This document shows, piece after piece, positions 54,745 to 64,000 of a DNA stretch of 64,000 nucleotides; position 1 is the first letter of the stretch, and every line of letters begins with the position of its first letter. The notes under the pieces are model-generated. The model saw nothing but the letters and a program-made list of their open reading frames with translations. It searched no databases and had not been told where the DNA came from. The DNA comes from Sarcophilus harrisii (taxonomy: Eukaryota > Chordata > Mammalia > Dasyuromorphia > Dasyuridae), in contig NC_045427.1 in the NCBI RefSeq assembly GCF_902635505.1, positions 591,933,665-591,997,664 of the forward strand. The letters run 5' to 3'. The translations under genes and the position numbers were made by a program.

Positions 54745-55629
54745 TGTTTCTGTTACTCACATTTTATATATATATATATATGATGACTATAGTAATATTT
54801 TCTCAAACAAAATTCAGGACATATGGTCTAACTAAAGATATTCTTTTGGCACAGCTTTGTGTTAAGTGTATTTTGTTTTCTGAAAACTGAGATTGAGATT
54901 ATAGAACTGATAAGTAAAACTAGGCAATGTTTTGTTTTGCTTTTTGTCAGCTAACAAAATTAGTAAACTATTATCTACCCAGCTCAAAATAGAAAAAAAA
55001 AAAGGAAAGAAAATCAGACTTAAAATGAACGGGATAAATTCATAACAAAGAGGAAAGATAACTATCAGAAACTATTACAACAACAAAACTGTGAATTTAA
55101 AGGAAAAAATTAGTATCTGCAAATACCAAAAATAAGATGTAGAAAGCTTAACTGATCAAACTTGGAAAAAAAGTGAACAAACCCTAAATAAACTACTGAA
55201 AGTGGGGGAGTCTCTAGTGCAGATGGTTGTACTGGTAAATTCTATCAATCATTTAGAGAACAATTAATAATTATGTTACAAACATCATTTGTAAAAATGG
55301 GAGATGAATCCTTTTTATGAGACAAATATGGTCTCATAACCAGAGAGAGACAAAGCATAGAAAGAGAATTTTACACCTATTTTACTAATGAATATTTATG
55401 TAAAATTTTTTAAATAAAAACTTTTCAAGATTTCAGATTCATTCAGAAAATAAATCAATTTGTATTCATAACAAGCATTCAAGCATGATTTAACATTTAA
55501 ATTGGTATTCTCCCAGGATATCTGAGACATGTGATTGCTGTACCTGTAATCATATCTGGGGGTCCTGTTGTTATAAAATTACCACATACTATACATATCC
55601 CATTAGATACTAGTAACCATTATAATGGT

Positions 55630-55860
55630 TGACATTGATAGTACTTTTATACATGTAACCATATTTGATTCTCTCAACAATCTTATGAGTTAGGTGTTAA
55701 AGGAATTATTATCATCAGATGAGGACATTAAGGCTCAGAAATGTTGTATACCTTGCTCATAGTCAAAAGACATATAAACCCAATTCATGGGATTCTAACT
55801 TAGGTTTCTTTTGACTCCAAAGATAGCATTCTTGATTATACCACTTTGCTGTAAGGTCTC
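55630..55860 (+). repeat. MIR SINE
   Basis: 'TTGACATTGATAGTACTTTTATACATGTAACCATATTTGATTCTCTCAACAATCTTATGAGTTAGGTG', 'TATCATCAGATGAGGACATTAAGGCTCAG' follow MIR. It would lie antisense within the presumed PYROXD2 3'UTR. Confidence 0.85.
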
Positions 55861-55973
55861 AGCTATCCAGATATATTCTGGTTTAAAAGAGAGGGTCTTA
55901 TAAAGTTGAACTTATGGGTAGACAGAGCCCTCAGGGTCTTCATGGTAGCTCTTTCTTAAGTCAATTCAGTGGC

Positions 55974-56044
55974 TCACAAATTCTTGAAATCTTCAAAGGC
56001 CACTTGGGCTGCATTGCGTCCAGCTGCTCCCATGACACCTCCTC
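55974..56044 (-). CDS. PYROXD2: PYROXD2 last coding exon (C-terminus and stop)
   Basis: PYROXD2 is a mitochondrial flavoprotein-like member of the pyridine nucleotide-disulphide oxidoreductase / phytoene-desaturase-like group. Its biochemical reaction is not firmly established. This exon begins after a CTTTTCTAG acceptor and completes a split glycine codon. It reads [22 protein letters not shown] and ends in TGA at 55976-55974. Joined to the preceding exon it forms the [17 protein letters not shown] motif, the C-terminal FAD-binding signature of the family. As recalled, the human C-terminus is [23 protein letters not shown], so alignment is residue for residue with no indel. Nothing looks broken. 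The 3'UTR runs to lower coordinates. Confidence 0.95.
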
Positions 56045-56589
56045 CTAGAAAAGGAAAATAAGTCCTTTGACTTCCCATTTCTCAAACTGCTTAGGGAAAG
56101 GGGCAGGCAACAAATGTGCAGAGGCCCAGACTGTGCCACTGCATTATAAAACTTCCATTATATCAAACTAGTAAATACCAAGAGAAGTGAAAATAATTGA
56201 AGATGAGATATGGTAATACAGGTTCTCAGTCCTCACTGGCACATGTATATCATGAGATGCTCAAGGATGCGGTGAGGGGGTGGTGAAAAACATGGTAGGC
56301 TTGGGAGTTGGGCAAACTGACAGGTCCTTGTCCCGGCTCCGTCCTAGTCAGCTAGCCCTGACCATGACATGTCACCCTTCTCTCTTAGAGGTGAGTCACT
56401 TCCTATACTATAAAATGAGGAGGTCATGTTAAAACCCTAAGATCTCTTCTGGCTCAGGAATCGTTTGGTGTCATGCTTGCTTTTGGGTTGTTGTTGGTGG
56501 TGGAATAGGGAAAAAATGGCAGGAAATCTCAGTTATCAACTAGAAAGTGGGTTCTTGTCTTTCTAGAAGTCCATTATTTAGGTGAGGGA

Positions 56590-56925
56590 TGATTAATCTG
56601 GAGTCTGTGAACTTATTTTTTTATATATATATTTGCTTATTTGGTTTGGTTTTTGAAGCAGTTGGGGTTAAATGACTTGCCCAGGGTTACACAGCTAGGT
56701 GTTAAGTGTCTGAGTCTGGATTTGAACTCAGGTTCTCCTGAATTCAGGGCCAGTACTCTATCCATTGTGCCATCTAACTGCCCAAACTTTTTTTTAAGTA
56801 TTTCAGTTTAATTGTTTCCTTTGTAGTCTTGTGTATTTTACTTTTGTGCAATTAAAAACATTATTATGGTAATGGATCGATAGGTTTTACTAGGTTGGCA
56901 AAGAGGTCTATCACAATACAAAAAC
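56590..56925 (+). mobile_element. Non-autonomous hAT-type DNA transposon, split by a SINE
   Basis: Left piece 'GATTAATCTGGAGTCTGTGAACTTATTTTTTT'. Right piece 'TTTCCTTTGTAGTCTTGTGTATTTTACTTTTGTGCAATTAAAAACATTATT ... TTACTAGGTTGGCAAAGAGGTCTATCACA'. It is the same element as at 59840-60030. From memory its ends carry 'GGTTCTTAACC'-type inverted repeats, which are eroded here. A tRNA SINE (56625-56787) sits inside it, in a PYROXD2 intron. Confidence 0.65.
56625..56787 (-). mobile_element. WALLSI/MAR-type tRNA-derived SINE
   Basis: On the minus strand it reads 'GGGCAGTTAGATGGCACAATGG' (A-box), 'CTGAGTTCAAATCC' (B-box), 'AGCTGTGTAACCCTGGGCAAGTCATTTAACCCC' and a CAAAAACCAAACC tail. It is well preserved, so younger than its host transposon. 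The A/T-rich AACTT(A)TTTTTTT on both sides fits a target-site duplication. Confidence 0.92.
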
Positions 56926-57141
56926 ATTAAGAACTAATAATGTAAATATCTTAACAAAAATTTCATTATGGAATTTCAGTGACAAAAAATTCATTAATAT
57001 TTGGAGTATGAGCAGTAAAAAAATTCAAGACTCTCTGCCCCTCACAATCAGTCCCTTCTCTTTTCTACTTCTGAAAGGCCCCCAACCACTGATCCTCCAC
57101 AATTGTCAAATCCATGAAGTGCATGAGCACTGATCACATAC

Positions 57142-57262
57142 CTGGATGGGCGCCACTGCCACAGAGGTACAGACCCCGGATTGGAGAGCGGTAGTTGGAG
57201 TATGGTGGCAGCGGTCTGGCAAAGTAGAGCTGATCCAGGGACATGGCTCCATGGAATATGTT
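57142..57262 (-). CDS. PYROXD2: PYROXD2 penultimate coding exon
   Basis: 121 bases between a TTATAG acceptor and a CAG|GTATGT donor. It enters in phase 0 and leaves after one base of a glycine codon. It encodes 40 residues: [40 protein letters not shown]. The [11 protein letters not shown] stretch is the FAD-contacting segment near the C-terminus of the CrtI/amine-oxidase-like fold. In human PYROXD2, as recalled, it is [11 protein letters not shown] as well, preceded by a more variable loop (here [11 protein letters not shown]). The reading frame is intact, with good family match and consensus splice sites. Confidence 0.96.
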
Positions 57263-57344
57263 CTATAAGGGACCAAAAAGGGAACTGCTGGGTAACTAGA
57301 GAATTAGACTGACCTCTGTTTTAATTGCCCCATCTTGCATACAG

Positions 57345-57665
57345 TTATGTAGCACAGTGGAAAGAGAGCTGGGTTTGGACTGAGGATTAGTCCTGAATTA
57401 GAAGCCAGCCTCATTCACTTACTAGCTGTATAAATGGGCCATTCACATAATCTCTGTCAGTCAATCTTTTCATTCATATAATGGGCATAGTAATAGCAGC
57501 CCTACCTCCAGGGTTCCTGGGAGGATCAAATGAGATAAACTTCAACCAATCAACAAGTATATTTTTAAGTGCCTACTTTGTTCCAGACACTATGCTAGGA
57601 TATAAGTTTGCAAATTTGCGTTTTACAGACCTTAAAGTGATATAGACATTTTAGCTATTATTTAT
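57345..57665 (+). repeat. tRNA-derived SINE with an L2-like piece inserted
   Basis: SINE head 'GTAGCACAGTGGAAAGAGAGCTGGG', body 'CCTCCAGGGTTCCTGGGAGGATCAAATGAGATAA', then an intrusion 'CAACCAATCAACAAGTATATTTTTAAGTGCCTACTTTGTTCCAGACACTATGC' (about 57541-57605). The SINE then resumes with 'GTTTTACAGACCTTAAAGTGATATAGACATTTTAGCTATTATT'. In a PYROXD2 intron, antisense to the gene. Confidence 0.8.
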
Positions 57666-58045
57666 TATTGGAATGATACCAGACCAAAAAAGGAGTTATA
57701 TTATAAAAGGGCAGAGTGACTTTGTAGGAAAAAAGAGACTAAATCCAGCTCCATAGGGACAGAAACCAAGAAATGCCTCTGGTCAGAGAGCATTTCCATG
57801 GACAATGTCAGACTCAGGTGACAGCTACAAATGTTTAGCAAGAGGACAAGACACATTTACTGCCCTCAATAGGTGACGTCTACTCCTGCCTCCTCTCAGC
57901 AGCTGTGCCCACCTCCCCATCTTTCTGGTATCCTTCCAGCTGGTATCCAAAAAAAGATAAAGAGAGAAGCTCCAGCGTTGATCTGGCCTCTTTAGGACAA
58001 GTAGAAGGGAAAAGGATAGAGAAAGATTTTAGCAACATGGCTTAC

Positions 58046-58152
58046 CCCTCCAGGAAGCCCAAAGACCCTCTCGAGATCAGGTGGTGTCAGGATGTCTCTG
58101 CCGATCACTGATTTCTTGAAGCCTGGGGCATAGGCCTCAATGCAGTCAAACA
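58046..58152 (-). CDS. PYROXD2: PYROXD2 third-from-last coding exon
   Basis: 107 bases from a TTTTTAG acceptor to a GGG|GTAAGC donor. It enters with two bases of a split valine codon and ends in phase 0. It encodes (V)[19 protein letters not shown] and [16 protein letters not shown]. The human counterpart, as recalled, reads [36 protein letters not shown], so about 31 of 36 residues are the same. The block belongs to the substrate-domain side of the flavoprotein fold. No irregularity is seen. Confidence 0.96.
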
Positions 58153-58319
58153 CTAAAAATTACAAATAGTTGGGAAATAGGGATATATTAGCAGGAAGGG
58201 GAGAATGTAAAGATCCAAGGAAAACCATCTATAGACAAATAAATGACCTTCCTGGTTAAAGGGAAAGGATTCTTTAAGGGCTAAGTCTATTGCCCAACTT
58301 TAATGAATAATTTTTTAAA

Positions 58320-58400
58320 AAGCTTTTATTAAGTGCCTACTACGTGCAAAGCATTGTGCTAAATGCTGATCATACAGTATTGGTGATACTAAATACTAAT
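58320..58400 (+). repeat. L2-like fragment
   Basis: 'AAGCTTTTATTAAGTGCCTACTACGTGCAAAGCATTGTGCTAAATGCTGATCATACAG'. Confidence 0.8.
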
Positions 58401-58429
58401 GATTTTCTAATAGGAAACAAAATCTAGAT

Positions 58430-58860
58430 GTATATCTATCTATCTGTACATGTATACATATATGAAAGCATATGTATGCATATATATATATACAACTATA
58501 TATACATACATGGCTGCATTGCTATACAATGCACATAAATAGACATCAAGCTTACATGCACACATGTGCACACATATCTCTATATAGAAATAGGTATGTG
58601 CTTATGCACACATATGCCTATATGCACCCACATGAATAGACATACAATAAAATATACATACACATAATATATATTTATGTCATACAGTAGTTACATAATA
58701 TATAATGATATAATAATCATATCAATAGTTAATAAAGTAAACACTAATCAATAATATGTAACTATACATAATAATTATATAATATATAATGGAATACACA
58801 ATTACATATAACACAAAATTATGTGTATGTATGTACGTATGTACATAAGATCCCAGAAAC
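58430..58860. repeat. AT/TATG/CACA-rich microsatellite cluster
   Basis: Some 430 bases of imperfect tetranucleotides (TATC, CATA, TATG, ACAC) including ATGTATGTACGTATGTAC near 58827-58845. It sits in a PYROXD2 intron about 280 bases upstream (in gene sense) of the 58152-58046 exon. Confidence 0.9.
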
Positions 58861-59559
58861 TTTGAAGTACAATGGCAAAGCTCTTGGAACTCTTGGAATG
58901 AACTAAAAAGTGATTAAAACAATTTTTAAAAACTAGCTTGTCCAGGTTGATTTGCGTTTTTTCAATTACTTCTAAAATAAATCAGGATTGATGAAACATA
59001 CTTCCCTTCTTTTATTACATAAGTGGGTAACTACAGATATGGAATGTTATATATGCTGCTAGACATTGTTCTGGTGAATGGTTTAATTTGTTTTTTTTTT
59101 TTTTTCCCTCTGACATCATAAGGAAGGATTCAGTGTGGTGGAAGTATATTTGGAAATAATAGTGATGGAAAAACAGAAAACATCAATAAAACATTTTTTT
59201 AAAGAAATTAATCAAGCTAAGACTGAGACCATTTGGGGCCAAGTGAGGAGTCACCTCTGTTGAAAACTATGTGCTTTGTGTTTGCTACAACAATGTTCAT
59301 GGGCTTTGTGTTGTCTCAAGCAATTTTTTTTTAGATTCTTATATCTCTCTTGTATTATATGAAATCTTGCTAGGAAACATAAAGGAAGCTGTCTGGGACA
59401 AGTCCATGCCTGTGTCACGTAAAGCTAACGGTGCTGGGCTTGCTTTCTCCTTTAAAGGTCTTGTCTCACTCCAAGACAGAATAGTAATCTGAGGACAAGA
59501 GCTAGCAACACATAGGGTGTTAAGATTTTCTACTGTGGACTGTGAAGAAGCTTGTGCAT

Positions 59560-59835
59560 AAGCCCAGAATTTCTGAGTTGGAAAAGACTTTAGAAGTCAG
59601 CTATTTCTACCTGTAGACAGAAATCCCCTTTCCATCTAAAAAAAAAAAAGAAAAGTTAATTAGCCAGTCTCCATCTGAATACCTCTTATGACAGGGAGCT
59701 CATCACCTTGAGAGACAACCCATGCTACTTTTGGATTATCTAGTCATCCATAAGGAAGCTTTTTCTTATACTCTTTGATTTCTAATCATTGCTCTGTATT
59801 CTGGAGCCAAGTGAAAAAAGTCTAATCTCTCTTCC
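59560..59835 (-). repeat. CR1/L3 LINE fragment
   Basis: Antisense CR1/L3: 'CATCTGAATACCTCTTATGACAGGGAGCTCATCACC', 'TTTTGGATTATCTAGTCATCCATAAGGAAGCTTTTTCTTATAC', 'CATTGCTCTGTATTCTGGAGCCAAG'. A purine-rich '(A)nGAAAAG' patch near 59640-59655 interrupts it. Confidence 0.8.
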
Positions 59836-60030
59836 ATATATATATATATATATATATATATGGAGTATTGTTTTTAATTTGATAATTATATCTCATTATA
59901 TTTGATTTCCTTTGTAATTCTATGTATTTTATTTTGTACATTGAAAAACATTATTCCAAAAAGGGATTTATGGGCTTCACCAGCCTACCAAAAGGGTTCA
60001 TGACATAATAAAATAAGGAACCCCTGTCTT
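59836..60030 (+). mobile_element. Non-autonomous hAT-type DNA transposon
   Basis: 'GTTTTTAATTTGATAATTATATCTCATTATATTTGATTTCCTTTGTAATTCTATGTATTTTATTTTGTACATTG', 'GGGATTTATGGGCTTCACCAGCCTACCAAAAGGGTTCATGACAT' and an end 'AAGGAACCCCTG' that fits a hAT-type inverted repeat. Second copy of the element at 56590, same orientation. The left end is replaced by an (AT)n run at 59838-59862. Confidence 0.7.
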
Positions 60031-60359
60031 GATGCTTTTAAGTCTAAAATTGGGAAGATCTATTTGTTTGCCACATTTTCCTACCCACCCACTTATATCT
60101 CAAGAGACTGGTAAGGAATGATTCCTGCCCATAAAGAATCAAAGAGTCAAGAAGGAGAGGAAAAAGAAACAGATAGCCAGGAGATTCCCGCAGATCTTGA
60201 GTACCCTTTTAGGTAGGAGAAGCCTGAGGAAAGTGGAAAAGTAGGGTGAAAGGGACACCAGTGAGAGAAGAGCAGGGTTTGGGGTAGGAAAGAAAGACAA
60301 GGTTTCCATTCCATAGGCATCATTCTGGAGACAATGACTGATTGTCTCCTTTGCTTTAC

Positions 60360-60514
60360 CTCTGTCAGCATACATATTTCTCTCTTGCTCATCCCAGACC
60401 TTTCCACCTGTCATGGTGTAGGGAGTATACTGAGTGAAGAGTGAGATAACATGGCAGCCAGGTGGAGCCAATGTGGGGTCCAGTGATGATGGAATACAAA
60501 GTTCAATCATGGGC
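60360..60514 (-). CDS. PYROXD2: PYROXD2 fourth-from-last coding exon
   Basis: 155 bases from a GACTCAG acceptor to a CAGAG|GTAAAG donor. It enters with the last base of a codon (arginine in human) and leaves with the first base of the valine that opens the next exon. It encodes [40 protein letters not shown] and [11 protein letters not shown]. The human protein as recalled is nearly identical in the first 30 residues. The 5' exons (N-terminal FAD dinucleotide-binding GxGxxG domain and middle) are not found between 60515 and 64000 and must lie further right. Together the four exons give the final 150 residues of a protein of about 581. Confidence 0.96.
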
Positions 60515-60904
60515 CTGAGTCAAAGAGAGAGAAGCCGAGAGAGAATCAGATCTCTTGAGAAGGAGGAGATTCAAAAGAAAACTGCAAGGGAATATGATCT
60601 GAAGTCACTCTCCTAGACATCTACTAGTTTTTTTAGAAGCTCCTACAAATCATTTTACTCTTACTTGGATTTTTAAAGCAATTATCTTCCAGAGTTTCAG
60701 AGAACACATCTTTTATAGCCTGGGGATGTCAGAAAGCTATCAGTGAATCTCCTCATTAGGTCCTAATTCCATTCTTGGATATAATTGGCTACTACCATTT
60801 CTGTTCTAGAAAGGATAGAGAAAATAATAAAGCAGGTAAAAAATATTTTTTAAGGATTTTTCCTTAGTGTTATAGGGGGAAAACATACTAATAATAATAT
60901 ACTG

Positions 60905-61975
60905 TTAATGAGTCTCTGAATGGATACAATCTTTCTGGAAAGCAAATTGGACTTATGCCCAGAAAGTGACCACCTTTTTGAACCTGGATATTCCACATCT
61001 AGGGAGACTAAAATAAAGAAGTTAAAGACAGAAAAAAAACTTTCATATATAAAAAAATATTCTCAGGAGCTGTTTTTGCGATTACAAAGAATTGGAAACA
61101 AGTAAATGTTAATCAGTTGAGGGATGGCTAAATGAATCAGGACATAGATTTATGATAGTGTAGGGTGGTAGGACAGCTGGGTGGTACAGTGAATAATAGA
61201 CTTTGGGTCTGAAATAAAGAAGACTCATCTTGTGTTCAAATCTTGCCCCAGATATTAGCTGAGTGACTCCAAGCAACTCAATTAACCTGATTTGCCTACA
61301 TTTCCTCATTTATAAAGTGAGTTGATGGAGGAAATGGTAAACCACTTTAGTATCTTTGTCTCAAAAATGGGAATAATAACAACTGAATGACAACAACAAC
61401 AAAAATGTATTGTTGTAAATAGAGAGCTGGCTTCAAAACTAGGAAGGTTTTATACTGATTGTGTGATCTTCCGCGAGGCAATTCTCTAAGAATATAAGTC
61501 ACAGAAAAGGTACTAAGAAGTGTAAAGTTCCCCATATCAATGGAATCTCAGGTGAAGGTGGATTTCAGAGGCAATCTACTTCAGCTTCTTCCTTTTACAC
61601 CTGAGGAAACTGTTTAAGATCACATACGGAGTAAGTATCATAGGTAGAATTTGAATCCAGGACCTCCCTCTGACTCCCTAGTGCCTTATATCAATTTGAT
61701 GGAATGTTACTATGCCATATAACAATGAGGAAAAGGAAGAATTGAGAGAAGTATGGGAAGATGTTTAAATGGATACAAAATGAAATAAATAGAACCAAGA
61801 AGAAATTGTTTTGATAGTGATAGCAACACAAAGAACAGAAAAAAATTAAAGTGAATAATATATAATTTTATTTGGGGGAGGTGGGAAGAGGAATATGACA
61901 GCAATCCATTATCTGAAGTAAGACCAAATGTGAGTGATAGGCTTTTGACATTATCCACTCTAAGCTTCAGTTTTC
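60905..61975 (+). mobile_element. Older L1 LINE, split by nested SINEs
   Basis: L1 parts at 60905-61155 ('GAATGGATACAATCTTTCTGGAAAGCAAATTGGACTTATGCCCAGAAAGTGACC', 'AAAGAATTGGAAACAAGTAAATGTTAATCAGTTGAGGGATGGCTAAATG') and 61695-61975 ('GATGGAATGTTACTATGCCATATAACAATGAGG') are consecutive L1 sequence. Between them lie a MAR1 SINE (61165-61410), another SINE scrap (61420-61500) and a MIR-like piece (61550-61685). Confidence 0.82.
61165..61410 (+). mobile_element. MAR1-type tRNA-derived SINE
   Basis: 'GACAGCTGGGTGGTACAGTGAATAATAGAC' (A-box), 'TGTGTTCAAATCTTGCC' (B-box), 'TAAAGTGAGTTGATGGAGGAAATGGTAAACCACTTTAGTATCTTTGTC' and a tail of AACAACAACAAC. Confidence 0.92.
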
Positions 61976-62205
61976 TCTTCTGTATATATAAGGAGGTTTG
62001 ATCAGATGCTTTTTAAAGTTTCTTTGAGTTTTAAAATCTAAGTTATTAAGAATGGCCTCTGGATATGTATGTGTGCATCTCACAGAAAGGAAAGTAGGGA
62101 TTAGTGTTATGAGGCTCAAATGAAACAATGCATATAACATGCTTTGTAAACTTTATGTATGTGCGCGTCATTAGTTATTATTCTTATCATTCTTAAAAGG
62201 GAAAT
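61976..62205 (+). repeat. tRNA-type SINE 3' part
   Basis: 'AGCTTCAGTTTTCTCTTCTGTATATATAAGGAGGTTTGATCAGATGC' and 'GAAACAATGCATATAACATGCTTTGTAAACTTTATGTATG', separated by an insertion-like stretch. Confidence 0.6.
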
Positions 62206-62224
62206 AAGTGGTTAGGTTTAAGAG

Positions 62225-62490
62225 GGATATTGCTATAATAATAAGAGTAGCTGACATTTACATCACACTTTTTCTGACAAAGCATCTTACACATATTATC
62301 TCATTTGAGCCTTCCTCAAATTTTGTGATCAAGGTACCATGTATACTATTGATCCCCATTCCACCAATTGGAGTATTAAATTTGTCCACGGTCACAAAAC
62401 TTGGAAGTATCAGAAACAGGATTCAAATTAAGGTTTCTTTGGATGCTCAATTCAAACTATTTCTAGCAAAACACACTGCATTATAAAGCA
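62225..62490 (+). repeat. MIR SINE
   Basis: 'AAGAGTAGCTGACATTTACATCACACTTT', 'TATTATCTCATTTGAGCCTTCCTC', 'TGTCCACGGTCACAAAACTTGG', 'AACAGGATTCAAATTAAGG' in MIR order. Confidence 0.8.
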
Positions 62491-62544
62491 AGGAAAATGC
62501 TTATATCTATATCTACATTTATAACTATAAATCTTTATCTATAG

Positions 62545-63395
62545 GTAAAGATATAAATGTTTTACACTATTGATTAGAAAAATGTAAATTAAAACAAATG
62601 TGAGGTATCACTTCACACCTCTCAGATTGTCTAAAATGACAGGAAAAGATAATGATAAATGCTGGAGGGGATGTGGGAACACTAATATATTGTTGGTGGA
62701 GTTGTGGACTAATCCAACAATCTGGAGAGAAATTTGGAACTTGTCCAAAGGGCTATTGCACACTCTTTGATCTAGCAGTGTCTCAACTGGGTCTATATCT
62801 CAAAGAGATCATAAAAAAGGAAAAAAAAACTCATATGTGCAAAAATATTTGTAGCAACCTTTTCTTGTAGTGACAAGGAACTGGAAACTGAGTAGATGCC
62901 CATCAGATGGGAAATCTGAATAAGTTATGGTATATAAATGGAATGGAATATTCTTGTTCTATAAGAAAAGATCAGCATGATTTCAAAAAGGCTTGGAGAG
63001 ACTGATATGAACTGATGCTAAGTGAAGTGAGTAGAAGCAGGGGAACATTGTACACAGCAACAAGGTTATGTGGTGATGAATTCTGATAGACATGGCTCTT
63101 TTCAACAATGAAGTGATTCAGGCCACTTCTAATAAAGTTGTGATGGAGAGAGCCATCTGCATCCAGAAGGAGAACTATGGAGATTGAGTGCGAATCACAA
63201 CATAGTATTTCCACCCTTTTTGTTGTGGTGGTTTGCTTTTTTTTCCTCTTTTTTTCTCTTTTTTGATCTGATTTTTCTTGTGCAGCATGATAATTGTGAA
63301 AATATGTTTAGAAGAATTGTACATGTTTGACATTTGCAATATTAACATATTGAACTTTAAATTCTTTTGTGACATAAAGGTAGAGCTGTCTGGTA
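62545..63395 (+). mobile_element. L1 LINE, ORF2 C-terminus and 3'UTR
   Basis: Sense L1. 62652-62870 contains the LIYCWWSCGLIQQ zinc-knuckle-like segment of the ORF2 C-terminus. It is followed by 'TAGATGCCCATCAGATGGG', 'GGCTTGGAGAGACTGATATGAACTGATGC' and the 3'UTR 'TTTTTCTTGTGCAGCATGATAATTGTG'. The tail is eroded. It is more diverged than the copy at 1-815. Confidence 0.9.
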
Positions 63396-63419
63396 GGCAA
63401 TATGAAAGTCACATCTGAC

Positions 63420-64000
63420 TTTTAGGAGAAAGGTCAGAAAATGGAGACTGTGATGTGTGTTTTATTTGAGTAAAGGTGATTGTCATCCTAATGGAATGAA
63501 TGAAAGAGAATGTTTAACAAGAGGAGAAGATCAAGGACAAAATCTTAAAGAAGATCAGTTTTAAATAGTTGAGAAAGAAGTTGATGGAAAAAGGAGTTAG
63601 AAGAGTAAAAGGAGAAAGAGAACATATCTTGGAAACCAACCAAGGAAATTTTATTCAGAAATAGGTTGGTCAACAGAATAAAAAATTATGAAGGAGGTCT
63701 TGGGTGACAAAGGCTAATTAGAAACCTTTGGACAGAGTAATAAGGAGACCAATAATGACCAAAAAGTCGTTTCGATAGAGTGGTGAAGATGGAGGTGAAG
63801 GAGGCTGTGAAGGAGGAGGTGGGGGTTGGGGAAGGAATGGACTACATTTCTGGAAGTTTGGTGATAATAGAGATTCATGGGCAGAAACTTGATAGGGAGG
63901 AAGGGCAGAGGGAAGACTTTTTCTGAATGGGCAAAACATTATAGGGCACATTTATAGCAAGATGGAAAGAGATCAGGTTAGAAGGAGAAGGAATGATTAA
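63420..64000 (+). repeat. GA-rich interspersed repeat, family uncertain
   Basis: The purine-rich text ('TTTAACAAGAGGAGAAGATCAAGGACAAAATCTTAAAG', 'CCAATAATGACCAAAAAGTCGTTTCGATAGAGTGGTGAAG') resembles a common mammalian repeat with 'GGTCATTGGTGACC...GCAGTTTC.GTAGAGTG'. I cannot name its family with certainty. The minus-strand proline/serine-rich frame (63951-63718) is a by-product. Confidence 0.45.

Noticed and set aside
60515-64000. Further upstream PYROXD2 exons
   Set aside because: No splice-bounded coding segment matching the remembered preceding protein part was found; this stretch is mostly repeats.

Overview
This window is mammalian nuclear DNA and almost certainly comes from a marsupial. 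The background is AT-rich and crowded with marsupial-type repeats: L1 3' ends carrying the CWW...C / 'PSVGEWLNK' ORF2 C-terminus, MAR1/WALLSI-like tRNA-derived SINEs, THER1/MIR and L2 copies, CR1/L3 fragments, RTE (BovB-type) LINEs and short ERV LTRs. The L1 tails look most like those of Australian marsupials, but the species cannot be fixed from this alone.

The only protein-coding gene I can support is the 3' end of PYROXD2, on the minus strand at the right side. Four consecutive coding exons (60514-60360, 58152-58046, 57262-57142, 56044-55974) have consensus splice sites and compatible phases. They encode the last 150 residues, up to a TGA stop. They include the C-terminal FAD-contact motif of the phytoene-desaturase-like flavoprotein family. 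The 5' exons must lie beyond position 64000.

About 8 kb downstream of the PYROXD2 stop is a compact CpG-rich promoter-like island (about 46.96-48.11 kb). It carries an NRF1 site, a CCAAT box, a GC box, a CRE-like site and two tandem RFX-type X-boxes. I cannot attach a gene to it. A striking minisatellite adjoins its left flank (46.19-46.77 kb): 14 units of about 42 bp, each with a long T-tract.

Positions 1-46 kb hold no gene I can recognise. They are layered transposon fossils: L1 pieces, some with clear target-site duplications; three related solo-LTR copies on the same strand; a second, larger LTR-like stretch with an L1 fragment inside it; two RTE fragments pointing away from each other; CR1/L3 and L2 remnants; and many SINEs. 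Between 49.5 and 51.7 kb is a mosaic of a direct and an inverted duplication, including a 40-bp perfect inverted match. Its family I do not recognise.

Repeat family names come from memory of consensus sequences, not from a search. Borders of old repeats are approximate, often by 20-50 bases.
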